59,339 nt of DNA, taken from Klebsormidium nitens (Eukaryota; Streptophyta; Klebsormidiophyceae; Klebsormidiales; Klebsormidiaceae). The stretch covers positions 34,625 through 93,963 of the forward strand of contig DF237312.1 in NCBI GenBank assembly GCA_000708835.1. Direction: 5' to 3'. Positions 20,532 through 31,700 of this stretch are shown here, piece by piece (position 1 is the first letter of the stretch; each line of letters opens with the position of its first letter). The notes under the pieces were generated by a model. That model did not search any database. It saw nothing but the letters and a program-made list of their open reading frames with translations, and was not told the origin of the DNA. The translations under genes were made by a program, and so were the position numbers.

Positions 20532-23357
20532 TCATTCCGCTTTCACAGCTTTTGGCGTTGGGGATTGTCCGCTAAGAAGCGCCCCCAGTCCTCCTGAAGT
20601 CTTCATTTGCTCCTGAACGGCCTTGATCTCTTCAGGATCTGTAAGCAAGGACCGCCGCCAAAAATCAATTAATTGTCTCGGAAAGACTTCATTCCTCCCG
20701 CTTCTCCAGAGTCTCTGACAACAGCTAGTAACGTCAGAAGCCTCCGAACGAGGAGGGTTGTAAAACGCACGTATATACAAGCATCCACATATTCATGTTT
20801 CTCCAAAACACAACCCGGCTTCAGTCGGGGTAAAAAAAGTACACTCGAAGACTCAACATTTCTGACAACTGTAGTCAGTGCGGATACCTGAGCAGCCCCT
20901 TCACTGTTCCACAAGATGACTGCTTCACCTTTTGCAGACACCAAAGCTCGCCAAGGCGAGGATGCACCAGACCTCCCCAATCGAAAGCCCACCGCAAAAG
21001 CAGGCATAACAGAACCGCCACAATCAAGCACTGCCGTGGCCGAACGAGCAGCTCTCCAAGCAATCGACGGGTCAGAAAATTCGAAACTACAACCTGGCAC
21101 GTTTTTGCTGTCAGTAAGTTGTCAGAATATCGCCCTCCTTCCTTGCAAGCACTCACCCATGCCGGCCGTCATTGCTGGAAGGCCGTAGATTGCAAACAGG
21201 CTGAACGCCATCATGAGAACCATCGGGTTCTTAGCAAATGTCCAGACCGTAACCGGCTGCCGGATCTGTGGAAAGTGGGGACGAGAATGAGCAATAAGCA
21301 GGAATCGCTCACTTATCCTGGTTGTCGTTACTCCAAAAACGACCCTTCATTTCTGACACAGATCGCCGCGAAAATATGATAACTTGATAGTGGAGCAGCT
21401 TTCAGCAAACCGTATGAAGGTCCGTGACACAAGAGCAACTTTCCCTCTGTCTGATGGAGACGACAATGATCGCAGGACTATGTTCAACGAGATGGAAATG
21501 ATCAGATACTTGGCGATATCTTGCCATGCGGCTCCTTGCCTGACATTGTCACATCCCAACTCTCCTTTGCTTCTTCTACCTTTCACTCTGCATCTCTTCA
21601 ATCAGGCAATGCAGAGAATGAACTACCAATGAAAACCTTCGGGATCGAAAGTCAGAAGTGGCCAATCGTGATACCCAAGAACCAGAGCGTGTAAAAGGTT
21701 GCCGAGCAAGACTAATAGTACTGGTCAAACAGAAGGTTTTAAGAGTATAAGAAGAGAGATTTACCTCGTAGTAAAAGACAGGCATAACGGGGGTCAGCAC
21801 CAGCGGCTGCGGAAGCACTCTCCGGTGATTCTCAGCGATACTTGCACGGACCTCTCCCCTCTTCGAACTTGCATCGATCTTCAACTGAATAGACAACGAA
21901 GATATGTTTGTCCAGAAAGTCGAATTGAGTGCCTGAGCTACTTCACCTGCTACATTCGCCTGTTCAAGCTTTTCAGAAAAAAAACTCCTATGTTTGAGAT
22001 GGGTCTGTGCATGCTTGCTGTGATGCGTCCCCGAAGCTATGTAAGCAAGGCAACAAGCGAATCAAGACTTTGATCAAAGGCTTCAGACTGTTCCCATCGA
22101 TCTGCATCAGACATGCAAACTTGCGATGGCCCTGATGATAGCTTATGGTAAGATGTTGCCAATAATGTGAAAGGCACTGTGCATCTCTCGATCTTGGCAG
22201 GGACAGAGGCGCTTCCCCCAAAACAAACACAAAAGCAGATAAACGATTTGGGGAAACTTACCGGGGCGAAGTAGTAACCGAGCGCCACCACCTCCAAGAT
22301 GTGAGATCCAGAAGGGATGTCATAGCTTTTGAACAGAACAGTCAAGGAAACCTGCTCCTCATAGATGTGCTCACTCAATGATGAATCAGAAAAAGTTGCT
22401 CAACCAGTCACAACAACTCAATTCTCGAACCAGGAGAGTCCACGTAGTTGATCAATCGAGATCTAAGCCAGCAAGACAGCATTGAGTTGGATCAACACTC
22501 GTGCGCAGGATACAATGCGAAGTAGCCGTCAATCCTCGGAAAGGCGACGTAGCGGCCCCCGTCGAGAAGTATTTTGATTGACGCTGGCTTTGTCTTCAGC
22601 ACTGCAAGAAAGCTTGTCAAAAATGAGACGGGTCGGCTATGGTTTAATACAGTGGTCAAGGACCCCATGAGTGGCCTCCCGCATTTTGCGTCATGAACAG
22701 GAAGAAGAAATACGGGACAACCATTGAAGCAGCCCCACCTCATCTGCTTAGTGGTGGAGTTTGATAGTGGAAGTATGCTTACCGTCAAGCCTTATTCGTC
22801 CGTCTATGATCGATGTTTCGCCCGATTGGCTGAGGAAGTGGAAAGATAAGAGAAAATCAGGCAACAGGATCAAAATGATATACTTTCAGCAAATCTTGGA
22901 TCCTAAGTTCAACAAGCGTACCAAGTTTACTTAAGACGCCCGTAACGCATACATAGAGCAACCTTCCACAAACAGTCTTCATGAGAGTCAACCATATCAT
23001 CTTCAAACGGCAACAACCAGAAGTTTGCAGCTCAACCTTTCTGAGCTTTTGCTTTGGATGCTGCATCTTCGCTCATCTAAGATATAAGAATCTTATGAGT
23101 CCTGTGCAGGAAGTTCTTACGCACCATGAACGAGCACAGGCACTACAATCTAATGCAGCTTCAGAGAAGCTGATGGGAATGTTTGAGATGGATATTCACT
23201 CTGCGACTGCCCCAATGCCCTTTGCTTGAGCACACAGTGACAAAATTACCGCACCATGATGCAAAGCTCACCTAGCTGCAGCTGACACGCAGAGCGAGCT
23301 GAAACAGAAACAGCCCACAATGAGCAACAAACACCGGTTCCTTCCCAACAATTCCAT
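20532..23357 (-). CDS. EMC7: ER membrane protein complex subunit 7 homologue
   Basis: Seven exons: 23272-23357, 22783-22829, 22514-22601, 22262-22325, 21765-21884, 21157-21265, 20532-20638. Phases join cleanly to 206 residues. EMC7 is a subunit of the ER membrane complex, which inserts tail-anchored and multi-pass membrane proteins. The first exon encodes a signal peptide (MELLGRNRCLLLIVGCF, then SAAA). The beta-sandwich domain follows, with SIIDGRIRLDG, RIDGYFAFYDIPSGSHIL and EVVALGYYFAP. Next come a transmembrane segment (NPMVLMMAFSLFAIYGLPA) and the cytosolic tail starting DPEEIKAVQEQM. Length and motif order fit plant EMC7. The start codon lies 631 bp from that of the divergent TIM13 gene, so a shared promoter region is likely. 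Confidence 0.95.
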
Positions 23358-23988
23358 CTTGATCTCCAAGCAAAACTCCCCCCCTCACTTGTGTCCACAA
23401 GGTATCAATGTCTGGACCCAAGGTTCAACCAGCCGGAAGCCTCACTTGAAAGCTATGAGATCTGACTTCTTGTGACAAGTGCGCGCCACAGCCAGAAGCC
23501 GTTGGAACAAGAGCGACGAGAATGTCTTCTTGGTTGACAATTATAGTGTGCTTATTGAAACCCTTGAGTGTGAGACGATTGTATCAGTGTGAGTGCCTGT
23601 TTACACCTTTTGAAACGCATTAGGCTCGTAGCGACCTGAGTAGCCTTCCTTTTGAAAGCGCCCTTGCCCCTCCAGGGGAATGATGTCTCCGCGTTGAGTG
23701 TTCAAACTGTGTTGCACTGTCGAATGGAATGAATGCATGCGAAGAAAAATGCCTGTTGATCAGCTCAAAATGAAGGACGAACATCTAAAAGAACCCGGGA
23801 AAAGCGCAAAACATGGCGACCCTCCAGCACACCGGCAGGTGCTCCAGGACCTATAACGGTTCGCCAGGTGAGGACTCAGAAGCGTGAGTCGGAAAGAAGC
23901 TCTCAAGAAGGTCACTCAGTTGGGTAGATCTGTCCTTCAGACTTCAAGTTCAGCCTCCAGGGCGGATCAGCAAGGAAAAAAAGCTGCC
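23358..23988. promoter_or_regulatory. Shared promoter region between EMC7 and TIM13
   Basis: These 631 bp separate the two divergent start codons and must hold both promoters and 5' UTRs. I see no clear TATA box. The sequence alone does not define transcription start sites. Confidence 0.55.
23813..23887 (+). other. Possible upstream ORF in the TIM13 leader (24 codons)
   Basis: ATG at 23813 opens a 24-residue frame (MATLQHTGRC...) ending at TGA 23885-23887, about 100 bp before the TIM13 start. It is out of frame with TIM13. A possible donor (CCAG|GTGAGG, near 23872) also sits here, so the stretch could instead be part of a 5' UTR intron. Whether it is transcribed is unknown. Confidence 0.25.
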
Positions 23989-25231
23989 ATGGATGCTTTC
24001 AGCTCACCACGGCCGTCCTCGTCTGGGGGCCCCTCAAATGAAGAAATGATGGATCAAGTGCGGACGCAGCTGGCGCACGCATACGCGGAAGAATTCTTCG
24101 CTGTAAGTAGTTTTGTGTCCAACTTTTATGCTCATCGGCGGGAGATTACGGAGCTGAAGAAGGGGTGTCAAGAAACTGTTCTTTTCTGTTGAACGGGCCT
24201 TCTGAGTAAACCTTCTTGTAAAAGTGGCATAAGTTGCCACAGTTCAATGTTTTGTCTTCTGTGATTTCAAAATTACCACCCTCTTCGCCTAATGCCTTTT
24301 GAAAATCAGGATCAGCAAACACGGTTATCTACTCGCCGCTCCAGGCTTTCAAGCCGGCAGCTAGCGGCGTCTAATTTGTGTGCAGTGCCTGGATGTCAAA
24401 GTCACCACCCCAGTCTTCTGAGAATGGTTTATGGTTCTACTTAAGTTACGATGTGGGGGTGGTGCGCACGTTGAGGTCCACCTGACCTTTCACAGCTTAA
24501 GTAACAATGATCCGCACGCAATGCTGTACCTATGCCCGAAGCTTTCAGTGACGCTCAGGTCAAGGCAAGCCTTCAAGAGGAATTCACATCAGGATATTGA
24601 AGACAAACTGCGCATCAGCAACCGTTCCTTCTGACAGGCTTGAATTGAAGCATGAAAGGTCGTGACTGAGATGCTCTTACTACAAGTACCATTCAATTCT
24701 GCCCTTGGCAACGCCAGCATCAACTCTGTTCTAGTTCCTCTTATGAACGAGTGTCAAGCGGCTCGCAGACTTCTGTCGTGTTTGTTAAGGTGCCCAAAAC
24801 CCCTGAAATATATCCCAAGTGTTTCCTGGCTGGGGGAAAGTTTAGCAAGTTATATTCGCTGACAGTGCTTGTTTCAGGCTTCTATTGATACTTCCACAAA
24901 AGTGAAGACCAATCAAACACTTGAAGTTTACTTCAAAGTGAACACCAGTGGTTAAAGGTCCACTGGAGTAACATTTGAGCACTTTTATCAGCTTTGTGCT
25001 AACTTTGCAACCGCTTGAAATTTGATGACGAGGCCAGCAAATCATAGAGGTCCTAATTCTTTCTCTGCACAATTGCAGACGGTTCGAGACAAGTGCTTTG
25101 CCAAGTGCATCACGAAGCCTGGGAGCAGTCTGAGTGGCTCGGAAGCCAGTTGTGTATCTCGTTGTGTGGATCGATATATAGAAGCGACCGGGGTAGTCTC
25201 CAGAGCAGTGTTGAATGCTAGTCCACGATAG
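23989..25231 (+). CDS. TIM13: Mitochondrial small Tim chaperone Tim13
   Basis: Two exons, 23989-24102 and 25079-25231, join in phase 0 to 88 residues, the normal length. Tim13 works with Tim8 in the intermembrane space and carries hydrophobic precursors to the inner membrane. The protein starts MDAFSSPRP and has a helical stretch (EEMMDQVRTQLAHAYAEEFF). It carries the twin CX3C motif (CFAKC and CVSRC, 13 residues apart), which forms two disulfides after Mia40-dependent import. The start ATG lies in a strong context (GCCATGG). The 976-bp intron 24103-25078 contains nothing else I can identify. Its 3' end faces that of the MOS2 homologue. Confidence 0.96.
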
Positions 25232-26450
25232 CTCAAACCAACGGGATTGTAATATAATGGTGCAACGGGATAACCCTGACGGGGCTTACTCGGTGTTTGG
25301 ATTCAATGAGGCCAAGCGAGCGAGCAAAGTCTCCTTGTATCACTGCTTAGGGCCCAGGAAGTGTGTCAGTATATTCGCCTCACGGATCTGCTCTTTTTTG
25401 TTTGGATTTTTGGGTCTGAGAGGCTCCGGCTCCAAACGTTGAACCGCTTATTTGGCGAGGTCTTTGTGGGCCCAGCGTTGAGAGCTTTCAAGCGACATCT
25501 GGCTGCTTGCAGTACCGAAAGAGATAACGACAGAAGTTGCCAGTCGAAATCCGGATGGATGTTGCGTAGGTTGTCAGATATGCTTTGTGAATGGTTCCTT
25601 TGATGGTTCGATTGAAGATCATGTATATGTTTAATCCGATGGCACACCTGCATGTATCATGGCCCTCCATTCCGAGCTAGGCTCCATGCTGTGCTTTTGA
25701 TGATTACATGATGCCACCGACTCAGTAGCAATTAAAACCCTTTTCAATCATTTTCTGCATTGAAATCTTATCCTAGGATAACCATGGGCTGGCAAGCTCG
25801 ACTTATGTCACTGAACGTGCGCACTCTTGAGTTCAATGCTCGAGCTAGCTGCCTATGTACTTATATGTACTTACTTTATATACTGCCTTCAGGCTTGTCA
25901 TGCTGCAAGTCGAATGATCCGGCTGGTCACTGTAGTGCGACGGTCCTTTTATGCGACTGAGGCCTGGCATGGGACCGACGTGGTCGGGCCCAATCATGCA
26001 TGGTCGGAGCTATAGCCAGCCATGGAGGCGAAAGCGCTGGTTGACGGTTAATTGCACGCATGGTGATACATGTGGCCACATCCACGCGTCTGCAAGGAAG
26101 TTTGCAAGCTAGCGCTGCAATACGTGCGAACTTCATGATGCGTGCCCGGATATGACTGTAACGTCCGTTTGAACCCGAATGCATCCAGCATGTGTGTTTG
26201 CACTGATTAATTAATGAGGATCTAGCTCAAGAAACTGCAAGTGTGCAACAGCAACTACAACGCAGTGAAACACTGGTGACAGCGGCATCGGTGGAACTTG
26301 GATACAACAGACTTGAGTGGATTGAAACCAGTTGTGGACAACACCTTTTGCAAGTTGCATACGAAGCTGGGCTGTACAGAGTGTTTCTCGACTGAAGATC
26401 GTCTTTCGTTCAGAATCCGAACAGGGGATGAAGGGCCTGCTTGCAGTCCC
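25232..26450. other. Intergenic region between convergent TIM13 and MOS2-like genes
   Basis: This holds the two 3' UTRs. No coding region or RNA gene is recognised. The part around 25.8-26.2 kb is rich in GCATGC-type words, as are the intergenic stretches near 19.8 and 38.1 kb. Confidence 0.5.
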
Positions 26451-28055
26451 TCAGTCCAAGTCTTCATCGTGCCCCACGAACTCCGCCACTGAATCGAGCT
26501 CCAGCCTCACAACCTCGACGCCCTCTACTCGATGGTCGCTAAATTGCACCACCCCGATCCCCCGCTCCGAATCCCTTTCCAGCAGCCGTCCTCTCCGCCC
26601 TCTCTCCTTTCCCGTAACCACCGCCACGTTTCCCCCTCGTTTGGGAAGCGCCGTCTCAAGGCTGCTCTGGTGCACCCCCTGCAAACTCTGTCCAGTCTCG
26701 TCGACAGTGAGATCCGCTGTGGTGGGGGTCACGACATCAACAACCGTCGCCTTTTTCAGATACAGCCGCCCACTTTGCAAGCTCTTGCTCACAATCCTGA
26801 CCCGGATATGCGGCACCAGCCACGGAGCGTCTTCGCCCCTTCTGTCCCCTTCTTCCACCTCCCTCCTTGACTCGTCGACTTTGCGCTTTAGCCGTATGTC
26901 ATCCCCACGCCTTCCCCCCTCCCTACTTGGCCCCGCCTCGCGGCCGTTCGTGCCGTTTCTTGCCGCGCCGTTGACACGAGCATCTCCATTGGATGCTCTG
27001 CCGGCTCTGTCCGAGTTGTGCCCGTTCACACTCGCCACATCCGCCAACTCTTGTACACGCACTTCGACGACCTCCTCGCTCCCCCTCAGCCTCACGGTCG
27101 CTCGATCCGAGCGCCCTTCCGTCTTCTTAATGCTTAAAATCTCCCCTTTCAGACCGCTATGCCTGCCAGTCACAATCTCCATCACCTTCCCCACGTGCAC
27201 GCCCTTCTTTTCTCTTTCGACTAGTTGCTCATCTACCTTCCGAGAATTCCGAGGTCGGCCATCGCTCCCAGGCGCCGCGACCAGGTCCGGCTTCGGACCC
27301 CTAGTCTCCCCCGGCTTGATGTACTTCCTCTCCTTAACCTCCTGCGGTTTTGGGTTTGCGCCCAACCCCAATCGGTCAGGCCTTGGAACGTTGACGACCG
27401 GCTCTACGACCTTGCCCTTAGCATTCCGCCCGACAGCTTTCCCCTCCACCCACCCCATTCCCCGCAGCATTGCCTTGCCAAAGTCCTCGATCGGCATGCT
27501 GTCATACGCATCCTCATCCGCTTCGTCCGGGAGCTCATTCAGATCTTTCTTGAGCTGCTGCGCCTCTAGTTCCTGAGCGCTCCTGTAAGCACGGGACGAG
27601 CTTTCTGCTGGGGGCTCCAGGGCACCATTGACCTCTCTCCTAACCTCTTTCTTAACCCTGATCTGCAGCCCATACTGCACCCCGTCCACCTTCCCCGCCG
27701 CAATCGTCTCCTCCACCTCAAACCTATCTTCTGTCTTTTGTTCAATCGCGTAGTCCCGCATCGTCTCCTGCAAGCTCCTCATCTTACTTTCTGGCCGCCA
27801 CTTGTTCTCCAGCTTTGGAATAACCTTCAGTTCAGCTGAAGCCTTGCCCCCCGTGGTTTCTATGCGCCCCTCCCCCACAGCAGAAACAAACTCCCTGCTG
27901 ACACCATCGCCCGCCCTTGCTGAGGGGACTGAATTGGACGGCAGTAAAGGCCGCGCTTTGCTCTGCGTAAATTTGAACCCTAGTTTGTTCACCACCGGCC
28001 CTGCTATTGCATCAGCCTCCACCGGGGCATCTGCTGCTTCTTTCTGTGCATCCAT
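26451..28055 (-). CDS. MOS2: G-patch and KOW domain protein, MOS2/GPKOW family
   Basis: An intronless gene of 534 residues with start ATG at 28055. The family (plant MOS2, human GPKOW, yeast Spp2) binds RNA and the spliceosomal helicase Prp2/DHX16. In Arabidopsis MOS2 also affects innate immunity and microRNA processing. Visible domains: an N-terminal LGFKFTQSK motif (about residues 25-33); a G-patch at about 187-232 (DFGKAMLRGMGW and NVPRPDRLGLGA); a first KOW at about 286-340 (GKVMEIVTGRHSGLKGEIL); and a second KOW at about 472-525 (GGNVAVVTGKERGRRGRLL). A basic and acidic linker lies between the KOW domains. It is divergent from BOP1 with 692 bp between start codons. A long open frame on the opposite strand is a shadow of this GC-rich gene. 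Confidence 0.95.
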   Translation of the reverse strand: MDAQKEAADAPVEADAIAGPVVNKLGFKFTQSKARPLLPSNSVPSARAGDGVSREFVSAVGEGRIETTGGKASAELKVIPKLENKWRPESKMRSLQETMRDYAIEQKTEDRFEVEETIAAGKVDGVQYGLQIRVKKEVRREVNGALEPPAESSSRAYRSAQELEAQQLKKDLNELPDEADEDAYDSMPIEDFGKAMLRGMGWVEGKAVGRNAKGKVVEPVVNVPRPDRLGLGANPKPQEVKERKYIKPGETRGPKPDLVAAPGSDGRPRNSRKVDEQLVEREKKGVHVGKVMEIVTGRHSGLKGEILSIKKTEGRSDRATVRLRGSEEVVEVRVQELADVASVNGHNSDRAGRASNGDARVNGAARNGTNGREAGPSREGGRRGDDIRLKRKVDESRREVEEGDRRGEDAPWLVPHIRVRIVSKSLQSGRLYLKKATVVDVVTPTTADLTVDETGQSLQGVHQSSLETALPKRGGNVAVVTGKERGRRGRLLERDSERGIGVVQFSDHRVEGVEVVRLELDSVAEFVGHDEDLD

Positions 28056-28747
28056 GGATGCTCTCTCGACGAGAAAGATGGTGTTTAATTTGTTCAGTTG
28101 GGGACTTCTGTAGCGGCGCGTCAGAGTCCAGCTTGATCAACTGATTAGATGAAAAAGAGTCAACCGCCCCTAAGGAATGAGAACCTGGCAGCTCATTCGC
28201 CCTTCCAAAACTGCAACACCAACTTGAAGCTGAACCCGCAACTTCAAGAGTCAAGCTGTCCGTCTTGCAAGTTGCAGCCCCTTGCAGTTGCACCATGTGC
28301 AGCACTTCGATACCCAGCCTTGAACTTGAAGTTGGAACTTGAAGGCTGGAACTCTAGGAGGTTTGCTTTTTCACCGAGCTTGACCTCTGAGGAGCATCGA
28401 CGGTCGGCAGTTGCTGACAATTGCAAGTGCTTACCTGCCTTCAGAACAAACGTACTATCGACGGCCGGAAAGAGGCTTTCTTGTGCACGCTCACCACTTC
28501 GAGATGCAGAGCTCATACGGTATGCAATGTACATGTCCGCCCTTGCCAGCACAGGGCGGCTTGAATGCTGGTCATATGATCGTTCTTTGAAATTAAACAT
28601 TGAAAGAATGTGGAGCAAGCTGTCCTAGTGCTCCATACTCAGGTTAGGATAAGGTTACGGCGCAACTATCTTCACAACAAGGCTACCCTGCCGCTGACAT
28701 TTTTGCGGTGTTGATACTCAATTGGCGAATGCAATAGAGGTTCCCAA
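28056..28747. promoter_or_regulatory. Shared promoter region between MOS2-like gene and BOP1
   Basis: These 692 bp lie between two divergent start codons. Around 28.22-28.36 kb the sequence has repeated CAACTTGAAG/CTTGCAAG-type words on both strands (for example TTGAACTTGAAGTTGGAACT). I see no defined telo-box or TATA box. Confidence 0.5.
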
Positions 28748-31700
28748 ATGGCACGTCAAGGAAAGAGGAAAGCTGGTGACGTGCGAGAGCCCTCAAATGG
28801 CACCACAGACCCAGAAAGCAGCGACGAAGGGGATCTTTTAGAAGGCAACGCTTCCGATGATGAGGGGGCATTAAGTGATGGAAGCGAGGGAGGGCTGGTG
28901 GCTTCTTCTTCTGAGGATGAAGGGGCTCTCGCGAGCGAAGAGGAGGGGTCCGATCCTGAGAGCGATGGGGAGGGGGAGAGTGATGAGGAGAACGAGGATG
29001 GGGAGATTGGGGAAGCCACAGAGGAGTTGGCGCAGGCGGTGCAGGATTACTATCTGGAGCGGGACGCTCGTGAGGGGGAGGAAGCGGAGAATGGAGAGCT
29101 TGTCAGGGGCCAAGAAGAAGTGGGGGTTTCCGGCAGGGGGGAAGAGGAGGAGCGGCGGGGCGCAGGGGAGGAGCGTTTTGGGCCGCATGTGGACGAAAGC
29201 GATTCGTCTGAAGACGAGGTGGGTTTGCACCCTCTTCTATGTCGAATGTGGGAATCAGCTGCGCACCTCCAATCTGCGTCTGGAAACTCGACCACTCCAG
29301 CCATCGCTCGGTTACAAGCCTCCAGCACAGCCCTGCAATGTGATCTCTCTAGTGGTACGGCGTTACCATACATTGACAACCATTACCACCCTGTTCTGTG
29401 CAGCGGCCCGATAGAAACACGGTGGGAAACGTGCCCCTGGAGTGGTATAAGGACGAGGAGCATATAGGTTATACGAAACATGGGAAGAAAATCATCAAGC
29501 AAAAGCGAAAGGATGAGCTGGACAAGTTCCTGAAGCAGGCAGATGACCCGAAAGCCTGGTGAGTTTTGTTCTAAGTTTGCAGGGCGCTTTTGCTTTAGCT
29601 TTCCGGCTTTGTGGTGCCTTCACCTGCAACATGGTGCGCAGCTAATACAGCATCAAATGCCAGCAAAATGAGCATTTTGAACGGTTTGGATAGTGTCCAC
29701 TGTTGTGGTGGCATGCCAGCCCTGAATCTTGGTCGCTACATTCTTTGCAGCGCGGTTTTGTTGGGTGGTATGAGTGTGCTGGAAGGTGTAGCTGCAAAAG
29801 AAGGTTTTGTGAGGTCTTTTGTCTGTCAAGTTCAACGCATCAATGATGACAATTTGAATTCTCTGCAAGTTCCTTGGTATCCTCTGGGCTGCGGCGACTT
29901 TGTCGGTTGGCATTGTCTGCTTCCGAAAAGTCCTCAATCAGGTGTCATTGTAATCCCTGACAACCAGTTCAGTCGAGCGGCTTTGGCCATGTTTGCCAAA
30001 GTACAGGATGCCGAAACTGGTGAAAGCCAAGTTCCAAGGTTCCCGTCACTTTGGGGGCCAAAGTACGGGATGCCCAAATTAGTGAAGCCGAGTTCCAAGG
30101 TTCCCGTCATTTTGGGGGCCAAGGTGGTGTCAGTCAGCGTCAATGATATCTTGTGAATAGAGGCGGTTGATCGAGCACAAGTCCTCTGGTAAGCTTTCTG
30201 CATTGGCCGTTTCTATGTTTCTATTCTTTTGAAACACTGAGGCTTTCTCTGTTTTCCGCAGGCGGACACTGTACGATGAGTACAACGACGAAGACATCGT
30301 ACTCTCCAAGGAGGAGATTGCCATGATCCAGCGGATACGGCAGGGCAAGATTCCGCACGCGGAAGTAAACCCGCACGAGCCGTACGTTGACTGGTTCGAA
30401 TTCGAGGACAAGGGGCAGCCTCTGAGCGGGGCGCCCGAGCCCAAGCGCCGGTTCATCCCGTCAAAGTGGGAGGCAAAGCAGGTAACAATCGCACTTAGAA
30501 GCCATCTTGCGAATTTTTGGATGTTGAATCTGGGTTTAGTCCAGAGTAAGCTGCCTCGGCTGGGAAAATGTGGGCGAACTAGCAGCAGTGATAAGATTCG
30601 AAATCCGTCCATACCCTGTAGCATATTTTAGCCATGAGATGAAGAGCAGGCCTCGTTTTTAAAGAAATTTGGCCAGACCTTTCAACCAGGCCGACGAGCA
30701 ACTCATACAGGGGCGTTGCCGTTCTGGGAGTCTGGGATGCGAAACCTGAAGTTACGAACCATAAGAGACGGAGTCTCAAAAGGGCTGGACTTTGGAGTGG
30801 CTGGACTCATTGCCAATTGATGCTGACCAAAAGTTTGCAAAGCTTCTCCAACTGACGCGATGTTATGATATCCTGCAGGTCGTCAAGATTGTGCGGGCAA
30901 TTCGGAAGGGCTGGATCTCGTTTGACAAGAAGCCGGAGGCGCCGCGTGTGTATTTGCTGTGGGAGGACGACTTTCGGACGGCGGACAAGACGGCCAACGG
31001 GCTCACGTACATTCCACCCCCAAAACCGAAGCTGCCAGGTGAGAAGGACGATTCATGTGGTTTGTCCTTCACAGTACATTGTGGTCCGGATTCTGCTTAT
31101 TTCAACTCACCGCAAAGTGGGGGAATGTTTCGAATCACGCTTGTCGGTGAATCTTCACGCGAGCAGGAAAGTGACAGTCCTGCGTCCTATTTCTGGTAGA
31201 CTCTGTCATCAAAAGCACGAATGGTCTTGTTCTAAATCAAGACTCTTCTACCTTCTGAATGAAAGTGAAGGCGCCGCAAACAAAGCTGTTGCCGGCCCTG
31301 ATTTGTTGGCCTCCGTTTTTTCGCCTTCGGTTTTTGCAGTGGTTTGAAGCCCGTGTCAGTTTTCACACAGCCACCGTACGCGCGCTTTGTCGCTGCTCGT
31401 TGATGCTCACCGACTGCCTTGTTTGTTTCCTCTTTCTTTCTTTTGAAGCTTTTGTGCCGCACATTTTGTCACTGTCGTGCCAGAGCTCTCCGTGCTCCTG
31501 TTCGACTCCTCCATATGTGCCAGAGCATTGACTGTCCTGCGGTGCTGACCCCGTACAACGTCGGGGAACACAGCTGAAAGGGCAGCCGAAATTGCGTCTC
31601 ATAAAGTCAATTAGTTCACTCGTGTACACCAGACTTCACTGATTGTTCATTCATTGACAAACTGGTGTTTTGCCAAAACCTTGTGCACTGGCCCACGATA

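Noticed and set aside
26332-27576. 414-codon open frame on the plus strand
   Set aside because: It is antisense to the well-supported MOS2/GPKOW gene. Its Ser/Pro-rich low-complexity product is the expected shadow of the opposite GC-rich coding frame.
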